Below are positions 17,142 to 24,825 of a DNA stretch of 41,054 nucleotides, piece after piece. Both the position numbers and the translations under genes were made by a program. Numbering within the stretch: position 1 is the stretch's first letter; the number at the start of each line of letters is the position of its first letter. This DNA is from WVXT01 sp964345635 (lineage in GTDB: Bacteria; UBA6262; WVXT01). Under the pieces are notes generated by a model. It saw only the letters and a program-made list of their open reading frames with translations, was not told the DNA's origin and made no database searches. The stretch spans positions 1-41,054 of the forward strand of contig CAYFRM010000045.1 in assembly GCA_964345635.1 (NCBI GenBank), written 5' to 3'.

Positions 17142-17213
17142 TAACCGGATTCCTCGCGGGAGGAAGGAGCGTTTCTTCTCACCCCGACCCTCTCCTCCGG
17201 GGAGGGGGAGAGA
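17142..17213 (+). repeat. Palindromic leader of murB
   Basis: The gap between murC and murB holds a TTCCTCGCGGGAGGAA hairpin (17150-17165). It is followed by a C-rich to G-rich palindrome (CCCTCTCCTCC 17188-17198 against GGGGAGGGGGAG 17199-17210, imperfect). The G-rich arm doubles as the likely ribosome binding site of murB, so the fold could limit murB translation. The second palindrome resembles recurrent CTCTCC/GGAGAG repeats of other genomes. Confidence 0.5.
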
Positions 17214-18116
17214 GTGAAATATATGGGTACATTGGATAGATTGCAGAAACTGGTGCGAAATAGAGTGAAGGTTGACGAGTCCCTGGCCCGGCATACTTCT
17301 CTCAGGGTAGGCGGCCCGGCAAGTTATTTTGTGGAATTGAGAGACATTGAGGAGCTCAACAATGTGATGGAATTTTCCAAAAAAGAGAATCTGGATTTCT
17401 TTATCCTGGGAGAAGGCACTAACGTACTTTTCCCGGATAAGGGATTTAATGGTTTGGTAATTCAATTGAAGGGTGAGTTTGAAAAGTTTTTCGTAGAAGG
17501 TAACCAGGTAACGGCTGGCGCGGGGATGAAATTGAATGTCCTGGTTGAAAAATTGGCGGAGAGAGGCCTGGCTGGTTTAGAAGTAGCTTCCGGGATTCCC
17601 GGAAGCGTCGGTGGCGCAATTGTTTCTAACGCCGGCACGAAAACGGGTTGGATTGGCGATGTTGTCAGGGAAATAAGAATTTTCATTGACGGGGAAGTGA
17701 AAATTCTAAACAAAGAAGAATTAGGTTTTTCTTACAGGCATTGCGAGTTGCCCGATAAAGCCGTAGTTCTGGAAGTGAGACTGGGCTTGAAAAATGGCAA
17801 AAAAAGTGATATTATAAATGCAATTAAAAAAAATTTAAAAGAAAGGAAAGAAAATCAACCTGTTTCCGCTCTTAACGCTGGTTGCGTCTTCAAGAATCCG
17901 GGAACTTACGAGGCGGGAAAATTGATTGAAAGCTCCGGATTAAAGGGAGCAAGAATAGGGGACGCTGAAGTATCAAAAAAACATGCAAATTTCATTATTA
18001 ATTGTGGCAAGGCAAAAGCCGAAGACGTGCGTGATTTAGTCGAAAAGATTCAGCGAACAGTTAAGGAAAAGTTTGATATAGACCTTGAATTGGAATTGAA
18101 AATAGTGGAGGGATGA
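17214..18116 (+). CDS. murB: UDP-N-acetylenolpyruvoylglucosamine reductase MurB
   Basis: MurB uses FAD and NADPH to reduce UDP-GlcNAc-enolpyruvate to UDP-MurNAc. The FAD-binding half shows HTSLRVGGPASYFVEL, LGEGTNVLFPDKGF, and GIPGSVGGAIVSNAGTKTG. The C-terminal half has AGCVFKNPG, AGKLIESSGLKGARIGDAEV, and KHANFIINCGKA. The length of 300 residues and the KNP...AGKLIE arrangement fit the type II (Gram-positive-like) group rather than E. coli MurB. GTG 17214 directly follows the G-rich arm of a palindrome; ATG 17223 is an alternative. The TGA stop is formed by the left end of MITE copy 2. Confidence 0.96.
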   Translation: MKYMGTLDRLQKLVRNRVKVDESLARHTSLRVGGPASYFVELRDIEELNNVMEFSKKENLDFFILGEGTNVLFPDKGFNGLVIQLKGEFEKFFVEGNQVTAGAGMKLNVLVEKLAERGLAGLEVASGIPGSVGGAIVSNAGTKTGWIGDVVREIRIFIDGEVKILNKEELGFSYRHCELPDKAVVLEVRLGLKNGKKSDIINAIKKNLKERKENQPVSALNAGCVFKNPGTYEAGKLIESSGLKGARIGDAEVSKKHANFIINCGKAKAEDVRDLVEKIQRTVKEKFDIDLELELKIVEG

Positions 18117-18322
18117 AGGGATAGTTTTCGGAGTCGCTCGTGCCGTTAGAACTTGTTCCAACTTGCCCAGGTCAGAATTTTCCTGCCAGCGAGGAAAAGT
18201 TAATAGTGGTATTAGAATGAGGGTAAGTTCTAACGGTACTCGGTCAGAACCTCGCTCTAAAATCGGCCAGCGCCGGGGTTTTACCTGGCCGATTTGAAGC
18301 TCCTGAAACTATCCCTTCATCC
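18111..18322 (+). mobile_element. MITE-like element, copy 2, after murB
   Basis: The element is 212 bp with the same ends as the copy at 9226-9353: GGATGAAGGGATAGTT at the left and AACTATCCCTTCATCC at the right. The left end continues as TTCGGAGTCGCTCG and the right is preceded by ACCTGGCCGATTTGAAGC. The interior differs from copy 1. It holds a perfect 12-bp inverted repeat (CCGTTAGAACTT 18143-18154 with AAGTTCTAACGG 18225-18236). A perfect 11-bp one follows (AAATCGGCCAG 18260-18270 with CTGGCCGATTT 18285-18295). No coding capacity is seen. The murB stop codon lies inside the left end. Confidence 0.75.
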
Positions 18323-18335
18323 CGGGGTTTTGAGA

Positions 18336-18362
18336 GGTAGGGATAGTTTTCGGAGTCGCTCG
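18336..18362 (+). repeat. Orphan left end of the same element (copy 3)
   Basis: GGTAGGGATAGTTTTCGGAG followed by TCGCTCGG repeats the left end of the two complete copies with small changes at its outer edge. No matching right end is found downstream before ddl, so this is a truncated or nested copy 14 bp after copy 2. Confidence 0.6.
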
Positions 18363-18426
18363 GTAGTACTCGGAATTTGGTTTGCTCGCTGACAATTTTT
18401 TGGTCTTTGACCACCGCCAAAAATCT

Positions 18427-18487
18427 TTGTAGCTGCAGAGCGATAGCTCTGCTGAGAACAAGCAAAGCTTACGCTTTGCGGCTACAA
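18427..18487 (+). repeat. Three-way-junction palindrome upstream of ddl
   Basis: An outer stem TTGTAGC/GCTACAA (18427-18433 with 18481-18487) encloses two perfect hairpins. One is GCAGAGC-GATA-GCTCTGC (18435-18452); the other is GCAAAGC-TTAC-GCTTTGC (18462-18479). Both have 7-bp stems and 4-nt loops. The layout looks like a REP/BIME-type element. Part of it (CTTACGCTTTGC) recurs at 10863-10874. The rest of the 18323-18640 region, apart from copy 3, shows no gene. Confidence 0.65.
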
Positions 18488-18640
18488 TCTTCGATTTTTG
18501 GCTAAAAATTCTAATGCTTGCTTCACCAAATTCCTTCGCATTAGGGAAGAGTCAGGTGTCCTTGTTTTTTGGCCAAAATTCCTAAAGTCTTCGCAAACTA
18601 TATTTCAAATCCTCGGATGTTAAAAGACGGGGATGGTTTT

Positions 18641-19570
18641 ATGAATGGGGTAATGGATAAATTGAGGACGAAGAAAATAGGAGTGCTTTGTGGAGGAATT
18701 TCTCAAGAAAGGGAGATTTCTCTCAAGACGGGAGAGGCTATTTACAAAGCTTTGGTTTTCCTGGGGTTGAATGCGTCCAAGCTCGATGTGGATAGAGATA
18801 TTGCTTCAAGGCTGGCTGGGGAGGGGATAGACCTGGCGTTCATCGCGCTGCACGGGAAGATGGGAGAGGACGGGACAATTCAAGGGCTTCTGGAAATGAT
18901 GGGCATTCCTTATACAGGTTCGGGAGTATTGGCCAGCGCGTTGGCTCTGGATAAAGTCTATACCAAAAAAGTTTTCAGTTACCATAACCTGCCTATGGCA
19001 AAATACAAGGTGCTGGAAAAAAAAGTGGAAACTCCTGGCGATATCCTGGGAGAGATGGACTACCCCGTAATCATAAAACCGGCCAGGGAAGGTTCAACCA
19101 TCGGGGTGAGCATAGTCCGGGAAGCGAATGGTCTGGATGGCGCGATAAGTCTGGCTTTTGGGTATGGAGACAAGATAATAATCGAAGAATATATTGAAGG
19201 AAAAGAAATTACGGTAGGAATTCTGGGCAACGAGCCTCTGCCGGTAATAGAAATTATACCAAAGACAACATTTTACGACTATCGGGCGAAGTATGAGCCC
19301 GGGATGTCCGAGCACATTGTGCCCGCTAAATTGCCCCGACAGCAGTACGAATTGGCCCAGTCTCTGGCTCTTTCTGCTCATTGTGCCCTCGGGTGTGAAG
19401 GCGCCACTCGCGTAGATATGGTAATAGACGAAAAAGGCAAAATTTATCTTCTGGAAATCAATACAATTCCCGGGATGACGGAGACCAGTCTTCTGCCGGA
19501 AGCTGCCGCCGTTGCCGGGATCGATTTTAAACAGCTGGTGGTAAAGATTCTGTCTTATGCTCTGGATTGA
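18641..19570 (+). CDS. ddl: D-alanine--D-alanine ligase
   Basis: This ATP-grasp enzyme makes the D-Ala-D-Ala dipeptide used by MurF. Motifs are GVLCGGISQEREISLKTG at the N-terminus, FIALHGKMGEDGTIQGLLEM, GIPYTGSGVLASALALDK, the flexible loop PAREGSTIGVSIV, EEYIEGKEITVGIL, and the magnesium-binding LLEINTIPGMTETSLLP. With ATG 18641 the protein has 309 residues, close to the 306 of E. coli DdlB. The frame can be extended to TTG 18569, but those residues come from repeat-rich sequence; ATG 18617 and ATG 18653 are also possible. A GGGGAT stretch near 18630 is the only weak ribosome binding site for 18641. Confidence 0.94.
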   Translation: MNGVMDKLRTKKIGVLCGGISQEREISLKTGEAIYKALVFLGLNASKLDVDRDIASRLAGEGIDLAFIALHGKMGEDGTIQGLLEMMGIPYTGSGVLASALALDKVYTKKVFSYHNLPMAKYKVLEKKVETPGDILGEMDYPVIIKPAREGSTIGVSIVREANGLDGAISLAFGYGDKIIIEEYIEGKEITVGILGNEPLPVIEIIPKTTFYDYRAKYEPGMSEHIVPAKLPRQQYELAQSLALSAHCALGCEGATRVDMVIDEKGKIYLLEINTIPGMTETSLLPEAAAVAGIDFKQLVVKILSYALD

Positions 19571-19583
19571 GGGTTGATGCAAA

Positions 19584-20345
19584 TTGGAAATTAAAAGATG
19601 GCAAAAAAGGATTTTATGGAAGAGACGAATTATTAGAGTTTTAAGATTCATTTTATTATCGGTCACGCTTATTTTTTCGGGATACGGAATTCATAAATTT
19701 CTCATTTATTCTCCTTACTTCAAAATAGAAAAAATAGAAATAGAAGGGAACCGGGACATCGATAAGAAAGAGATTGAATCGTTACTGGATATAAGGAAAG
19801 GAGATAATATATTCAAAGCTAAGTTAAGACAGACAAAAGAGAAATTAGGGAGTTTGAAACAGATTAAGGAGATAGATATCCATCGCGATTTCCCTGACAG
19901 GATAGTCCTGAAAATTACGGAGAGAGTTCCTATTGCCCGCATTGATAAAGGAGATAGCGTTGGTTCTAATAGAGTGAAGTTAGTAGACAGAGAGGGTGTA
20001 ACGTTTTCGGGGAAGGCCAGAGATTTGCCCAGAATTCTGGGAACTAAAGATGCGGTTAACAGGAAAGAAGTGGTGAGTTTTCTGGCTAAGCTTATGGCCG
20101 TTGACTTTCAGTTTTACAAGAAAATCTCATATATAGACGGCAGGAACCGAAGAAAAGTTGAACTGAAAACGGACGAGGCCGTATTTATCTGGGGGCCCGT
20201 GGGAAAGGAAACGGAAAACCAATTGCAAAAGAAGTTGACTTATCTGAATTTGGTCCTCCAGGATTTGCAGAAGAATAGGAAAAATTTTAACTATCTTGAC
20301 CTGCGTTTTCTGAAAGAAGGGAAAGGGGAAATAATCGTAGGCTGA
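19584..20345 (+). CDS. ftsQ: Cell division protein FtsQ/DivIB
   Basis: FtsQ is a bitopic divisome scaffold. The N-terminus is strongly basic (residues 3-18), followed by one membrane helix (about 19-38). A POTRA domain begins FKIEKIEIEGNRDIDKKEIE and includes DIHRDFPDRIVLKITERVPI. A beta domain (FtsQ type) follows. The 253 residues and the place between ddl and ftsA are classical. The start is TTG 19584, with GAGGG about 13 nt before it; an ATG at 19577 is in a different frame and stops at once. The first codons are separated from ddl by 13 nt. Confidence 0.92.
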   Translation: MEIKRWQKRILWKRRIIRVLRFILLSVTLIFSGYGIHKFLIYSPYFKIEKIEIEGNRDIDKKEIESLLDIRKGDNIFKAKLRQTKEKLGSLKQIKEIDIHRDFPDRIVLKITERVPIARIDKGDSVGSNRVKLVDREGVTFSGKARDLPRILGTKDAVNRKEVVSFLAKLMAVDFQFYKKISYIDGRNRRKVELKTDEAVFIWGPVGKETENQLQKKLTYLNLVLQDLQKNRKNFNYLDLRFLKEGKGEIIVG

Positions 20346-20426
20346 AAAGACAGGTTGTTCATCGCTTGAGGAATTTCTTGACGCCAAGTAATTTGATAGT
20401 AAAAAAAATATGTGATTGGGGAGAAA

Positions 20427-21656
20427 ATGAAACAGAAGACAGTCGTTGGTCTTGACGTAGGGTCAAGCAATATTTGCGCTCTTGTGGGCAAAATTACGCA
20501 GAAGCCGGAAGTGGAAATAATAGGGTCGGCCAGGTTACCCTGCCGTGGTTTACGCAACGGCGTGGTGGTAAACATTGAGGAGACTACCCGGGTAATTGGT
20601 CAGGCCGTAGATGAAGCCCAGGGAGTGGCAAATACTTCGATTAAAACGGTTTACGTGGGAATCGAAGGCGGTCATATCGAAAGTTTTAATCATCAGGGAG
20701 CAATTATGATTTCCCGTTCCGATAAAGAGATCGCTGAAGAGGATATATTGAGAGTCATCGATTCAGCCCGGGCAATTCGCCTGTCTCCGGAGAGAGAAAT
20801 CATTCATACCCTCCCCCAGGGCTTCGTGGTGGACGGGCAGAAGGGAGTAATGGATCCGGTAGGAATGGAAGGTAGTCATCTGGGAGTCCACGTGCACATT
20901 GTAACCGGGGTCTCCACCACCATAAATAACCTGGTTAAATGTATCAATAGAAACGGTCTGGAAGTAGAAGATATAGTGTTGAGTGTATTAGCTGCTGCCG
21001 AAACCGTAGTTACCCCGGAAGAGAAAGATCTGGGATGCCTGCTTATAGATTTTGGCGGACAAACCGTGGATTTAGCCATCTTCGTTGAAGGAGCACTCAA
21101 GGCCACCAGAGCACTCCCTATCGGAAGTGACATCATTACAAAAGACATAGCTCACTGTCTCCACGTGCCCCTCTCGGAGGCAGCAAGGATTAAGAGGGAA
21201 TTTGGCTGTTCCGAAATGAAGATGATTCCCGACAACGTGGAAATAAATATCCTGGGTATGGACGGCAAAACCCGGCAGACCATCCTGACCAGTAGACTCT
21301 GCGAGATTATCGAGCCGCGGGTTGAAGAAATCTTTACTTTTGTTCGTGAAGAGATGGCAAAAATAAGCAGGGAGAATTTAATACCCGCGGGAGGAATTTT
21401 AACCGGAGGCGGCGCTTTGCTTCGCGGTGTTAAAGAGGTTAGCGAAGACGTTTTGGACCTACCTATGAGAATGGGCATACCCCAGAATGTGGAGGGGCTT
21501 TCAGAGGTTATCGGTAGTCCGGACTATGCTACAGCCATCGGTTTGATCAAATATGCCCAAAAAGAAGAATTTCCTATTTATGAGAGGAGATTCGTGGGAA
21601 GAAAGGGAGGTTCTTTCTTCCGCAGGATAAAAGAATGGCTTGAGGAGATCTTTTAG
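20427..21656 (+). CDS. ftsA: Cell division protein FtsA
   Basis: FtsA is the actin-like protein that ties FtsZ filaments to the membrane. It has the phosphate-1 motif VVGLDVGSSNICALVG, a 1C (SHS2-type) subdomain insertion after it, the phosphate-2 motif CLLIDFGGQTVDLAIF, and the adenosine motif ILTGGGALLRGVKEV. The C-terminus ends in FFRRIKEWLEEIF, an amphipathic helix typical of the membrane-targeting sequence. ATG 20427 is preferred over GTG 20412 because GGGGAG precedes it and the conserved VVGLDVG then starts six residues in, although the spacing is short. The product has 409 residues. Confidence 0.96.
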   Translation: MKQKTVVGLDVGSSNICALVGKITQKPEVEIIGSARLPCRGLRNGVVVNIEETTRVIGQAVDEAQGVANTSIKTVYVGIEGGHIESFNHQGAIMISRSDKEIAEEDILRVIDSARAIRLSPEREIIHTLPQGFVVDGQKGVMDPVGMEGSHLGVHVHIVTGVSTTINNLVKCINRNGLEVEDIVLSVLAAAETVVTPEEKDLGCLLIDFGGQTVDLAIFVEGALKATRALPIGSDIITKDIAHCLHVPLSEAARIKREFGCSEMKMIPDNVEINILGMDGKTRQTILTSRLCEIIEPRVEEIFTFVREEMAKISRENLIPAGGILTGGGALLRGVKEVSEDVLDLPMRMGIPQNVEGLSEVIGSPDYATAIGLIKYAQKEEFPIYERRFVGRKGGSFFRRIKEWLEEIF

Positions 21657-21716
21657 ACGAAGCGGGGGAGTCCATAATTTTTGGAATCTGTGCCTGTGAC
21701 TGGAAATGGAAAATAA

Positions 21717-21735
21717 TAGAGTTGACCCCGTTTTT
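21717..21735 (+). repeat. Second copy of the TAGARTTGACCCC motif
   Basis: TAGAGTTGACCCCGTTTTT repeats the motif at 981-996 with two changes. It lies in the ftsA-ftsZ gap and ends just before the ftsZ ribosome binding site (GGGAGG 21737-21742). Its function is unknown. Confidence 0.35.
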
Positions 21736-21747
21736 CGGGAGGTGGCG

Positions 21748-22854
21748 ATGTTAAAATTTAAACAGGACGTTGACCTTACTGCAAGTATAAAAGTTATAGG
21801 CATTGGCGGCGGAGGAGGGAATGCAGTCAATCGCATGGTCTCCTCGGAAATAAAAGGAGTGGAGTTTATTGCCGCAAATACCGATGCTCAGGCGCTGCGT
21901 GATTCTCTGGCGGGATACCGCTTACAATTAGGCGCAAATCTCACCAAAGGTTTAGGTGTGGGTGGGGATCCTGAGAAAGGCCGCCAGGCCGCCGAAGAAG
22001 ACAGGGATGCAATCAGGGAATCTCTGGAAGGGTCTGATATGGTATTTATCACCGCCGGTCTGGGAGGAGGAACCGGGACAGGAGGTGCGCCGGTTGCTGC
22101 GGAGATAGCCAGGGAAGTGGGGGCTCTGACTGTAGGAGTGGTAACCAAGCCATTTATGTTCGAAGGTCCCATTCGCTTCAAACAGGCTGAAGAAGGACTG
22201 AAAAACATGAAGAGAAAAGTCGATACCCTGATCGTTATTCCCAACCAGAGACTGTTTGCCATAATTGATGAGACTACGCCTGCTCTGGACGCTTTTAAAG
22301 TGGCAGATGATGTTCTCCGCCAGGCAGTACAGAGTATCTCAGAGATTATTACCTCACATGGAATGATTAATGTCGATTTTGCCGATGTGAAGACCATTAT
22401 GGTTGGTGCCGGAGAGGCATTGATGGGAATGGGTTGGGCGCGGGGGAAGGATAGAGCAGTCAAAGCGGCTAAAGCAGCCATAAATTGCCCTTTGCTGGAA
22501 GATGTTTCTATTGCCGGCGCCAAGGGTATTCTGGTTAATATCACGGGAAACAGAGATATCACTATGTTTGAAATCAAAGAGGCAATGGACTTGATTCACA
22601 ATGCTTCTGCCTCGGGAGCGAACGTATTCTTTGGTCAGGCATTCGATGAGAGCCTCAAAGATGTAGTAAAAATCACTGTAATTGCTACCGGCTTTCCTCC
22701 CCCGCGACCTCTTCTGGAAGAAAAACTGCGACAGGAAGAGTTAGCCGGGGATTTATGGGAATACAACAAGAGGCAATCATTGACGGAGCCCGGCTACCTT
22801 AAGGAAAACCTGCGAGTGCCCGCTATTCTGCGGAGAAAAAAGAGGTACCGGTAA
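21748..22854 (+). CDS. ftsZ: Cell division GTPase FtsZ
   Basis: FtsZ is the tubulin-like GTPase that forms the Z ring. It shows KVIGIGGGGGNAVNRMV, FIAANTDAQAL, the tubulin signature GLGGGTGTGGAPVAAEIA, the KPFMFEGPIRFKQAEEGL region, and the catalytic T7 segment NVDFADVKTIM. The core is followed by a short linker of about 35 residues. The tail RVPAILRRKKRYR matches the conserved peptide that binds FtsA, with a very basic end. ATG 21748 follows GGGAGG at 5 nt; an in-frame ATG at 21706 would add 14 residues translated from the repeat motif and is rejected. The product has 368 residues. Confidence 0.97.
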   Translation: MLKFKQDVDLTASIKVIGIGGGGGNAVNRMVSSEIKGVEFIAANTDAQALRDSLAGYRLQLGANLTKGLGVGGDPEKGRQAAEEDRDAIRESLEGSDMVFITAGLGGGTGTGGAPVAAEIAREVGALTVGVVTKPFMFEGPIRFKQAEEGLKNMKRKVDTLIVIPNQRLFAIIDETTPALDAFKVADDVLRQAVQSISEIITSHGMINVDFADVKTIMVGAGEALMGMGWARGKDRAVKAAKAAINCPLLEDVSIAGAKGILVNITGNRDITMFEIKEAMDLIHNASASGANVFFGQAFDESLKDVVKITVIATGFPPPRPLLEEKLRQEELAGDLWEYNKRQSLTEPGYLKENLRVPAILRRKKRYR

Positions 22855-22878
22855 TTTTTGGGATTTTCGGGAGCTAAG

Positions 22879-23961
22879 ATGCAAATTGGTGACCTTTTAC
22901 GCGAAATGGTAGACAAGAACGGTTCTGACCTGCACCTGCGTGTGGGAAGTCCACCAATTTTTCGCATCAATGGACGGCTTGTACGCAGTTCTCATCCCCC
23001 ACTGAGTTCCAAAGAGACCGAGCGGATCGGTTTCTCTCTGCTAAGCGAGAAACAGAAACGGATTTTTGAGGAAAACCACGAGTGCGACCTGTCTTGTGCA
23101 ATGGAAGGATTGGCCCGTTTCCGAATAAATATTTTCCACCAGAGAGGGACTATCCACATAGCATTTCGACTTGTGCCTTTTGAGGTCCCTGATTTTGAGC
23201 AGTTAAATTTGCCCCCGGTATTGAGAAAGATCTCGGAGAACGAGCGGGGGCTTGTATTGGTCACGGGACCGGCCGGCTGTGGCAAATCTACGACGCTCGC
23301 TGCAATTGTCGACGCTATTAATTCCACACGCGCCGTCCATATTATAACAATCGAGGACCCGATTGAATTTCTCCATCAAGATAAGAAGAGCGTTGTAACT
23401 CAAAGGGAGCTGGGAGAAGATACACTCGATTACCCGGCCGCCCTGAAACATATTGTCCGGCAGGATGCCAATGTAATCCTGGTAGGCGAAATGAGGGATT
23501 TAGCCACAATGGCGGCAGCATTGACTGCAGCCCAGTTAGGAAGCCTCGTATTATCGACGGTACATACGATTGATGCCGTTCAGACCATAACCCGTATTAT
23601 AGACCTTTTCCCACCGCACCAGCAGAATCAAGTTCGCCTGCAATTGGCTGATACCCTGAAGGCAGTGATTTCCCAGAGGCTTCTCCCCAGAGCCGATGGA
23701 AAGGGCAGAATACCGGCAGTGGAAGTTCTGGTGGCTACAGCTCTGGTTAAGAAACTGATAGAAGAAAGTAGAATAGGAGAAACTTTAGGGACTATGGAAA
23801 AAGGCGATTATTACGGAATGCAAAGTTTCAACCAGGCACTGCAGAAATTGTATAGCAAGGGGCTGGTCAAGCTGGAAGATGCTTTGGCTTCTGCCAGTAA
23901 TCCCGAAGAGCTTCTCTTATATATTCGCGGAATAAATTCAGGAAGTGGTGCAAAAGGATAA
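22879..23961 (+). CDS. pilT: PilT-family type IV pilus ATPase
   Basis: This is a retraction-type secretion ATPase. The N-terminal PAS-like region has the typical GSDLHLRVGSPPIFRINGRL. The ATPase domain has Walker A GPAGCGKSTT with Lys136, the aspartate box IITIEDPIEFLHQDKKSVVT, Walker B ANVILVGEMRD, and the histidine box LVLSTVHTIDAVQTI. AVISQRLLPR follows and GMQSFNQAL lies near the end. The 360 residues match PilT rather than the longer PilB. ATG 22879 follows GGGAG; the frame could extend to TTG 22858. It starts 24 nt after ftsZ and no other pilus gene is in the window, so its machine is encoded elsewhere or it acts in another process. Confidence 0.93.
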   Translation: MQIGDLLREMVDKNGSDLHLRVGSPPIFRINGRLVRSSHPPLSSKETERIGFSLLSEKQKRIFEENHECDLSCAMEGLARFRINIFHQRGTIHIAFRLVPFEVPDFEQLNLPPVLRKISENERGLVLVTGPAGCGKSTTLAAIVDAINSTRAVHIITIEDPIEFLHQDKKSVVTQRELGEDTLDYPAALKHIVRQDANVILVGEMRDLATMAAALTAAQLGSLVLSTVHTIDAVQTITRIIDLFPPHQQNQVRLQLADTLKAVISQRLLPRADGKGRIPAVEVLVATALVKKLIEESRIGETLGTMEKGDYYGMQSFNQALQKLYSKGLVKLEDALASASNPEELLLYIRGINSGSGAKG

Positions 23962-23976
23962 AAAGTTAGTAGTTAA

Positions 23977-24825
23977 ATGGAAGACTTTTTTCTTCCCATC
24001 TCTTTTACCCCGTTAGAAGGCCCCGTCCGTAAAGGCGAGGAGGAATGTTTTCTAAATGAATGGTCTGGGAGGGGTTTAAAGTCCCTTCCAGACCTTCTAA
24101 CGGGGTTTACTTCTAAGTTTCCTGTTTTGGCTGGCATTACCACTGGCAATGCAGGCAATGCAAAACTCCCGGAGAATAGAAAAGAGATAGCCCGCCGGTT
24201 AAACATACCCTATTCCGGAATCACTACCGGAGAGCAAGTACACAATAATAACATTGCCATAGTTAAAGAAAACGACCGGGGCAGAAAGTTTCCTTCTACG
24301 GACGGGCTTATTACCGACCTCCCTAATGTTCCCCTGGCCATATTTGTTGCAGACTGCCCTCCCATATTCCTTTTTCATCCGCAAAGAAAACTGGTGGGCC
24401 TCCTGCACGCCGGGTGGCGAAGTACACTCGCCGATATTTCCTCGCAAGCAGTGAAGATAATGTCGCAAGGTTTCGGAGCAAAAGCAAGGAACCTCCGCGC
24501 CGTCATTGGGCCGCACATTTGCAAAGAGTGTTATAAAGTCTCCTGGTCTCCGGTAGCGAAAGCTTTCACCGAGTGCTTTGAGTCCTGGGGAAGAGAAGTC
24601 TTGGCCTCAATAATTTCAGAATCTTCTCAATCTTCCCGGGAAAAATTTTGGTCCATCGATTTGGCCATGGCGAATTCATGCCAGCTGCAGCGAGCGGGGG
24701 TTATCGAGGAAAATATAGAGATAATTCCCGTATGCACTTATGAGGACAAAAGATTTTTTTCCTATCGCCGCGATAAGACTTCTGCCGGACGCATGATGGC
24801 AGTAATCCAAACAAATTTTTCTTGA
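23977..24825 (+). CDS. pgeF: Purine nucleoside phosphorylase/laccase-domain protein (YfiH/YlmD family)
   Basis: The family acts as a purine nucleoside phosphorylase with adenosine deaminase activity and as an editor of wrongly built peptidoglycan precursors, which fits the mur-rich context. Metal and active-site features are TTGEQVHNNNIAIV, FVADCPPIFLF, LLHAGWRSTLADIS, AVIGPHICKECYKV, and the C-terminal CTYEDKRFFSYRRDK. The protein has 282 residues. Residues 11-44 are encoded by a palindromic repeat (24007-24106) that leads directly into the conserved LLTGFTS core, so this N-terminal part probably did not come from the ancestral gene. The start ATG 23977 is 15 nt after the pilT-like gene. It is the last gene before a new promoter. 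Confidence 0.92.
   Translation: MEDFFLPISFTPLEGPVRKGEEECFLNEWSGRGLKSLPDLLTGFTSKFPVLAGITTGNAGNAKLPENRKEIARRLNIPYSGITTGEQVHNNNIAIVKENDRGRKFPSTDGLITDLPNVPLAIFVADCPPIFLFHPQRKLVGLLHAGWRSTLADISSQAVKIMSQGFGAKARNLRAVIGPHICKECYKVSWSPVAKAFTECFESWGREVLASIISESSQSSREKFWSIDLAMANSCQLQRAGVIEENIEIIPVCTYEDKRFFSYRRDKTSAGRMMAVIQTNFS
24007..24106 (+). repeat. Palindromic repeat inside the pgeF coding sequence
   Basis: ACCCCGTTAGAAGG (24007-24020) and CCTTCTAACGGGGT (24093-24106) form a perfect 14-bp inverted repeat. Inside it GGTCTGG (24062-24068) can pair with CCAGACC (24088-24094). The whole unit is translated in frame as residues 11-44. The arm core CCGTTAGAA is shared with the inner palindrome of MITE copy 2 (18143-18236). 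Confidence 0.75.

Noticed and set aside
18427..18487. tRNA-like cloverleaf
   Set aside because: The folded shape has only an outer stem and two equal hairpins, without a T-loop GTTCRA, anticodon arm or 3' CCA context.
20379..20411. Promoter before ftsA starting at TTGACG
   Set aside because: No acceptable -10 hexamer is found at 16-18 nt from the TTGACG.
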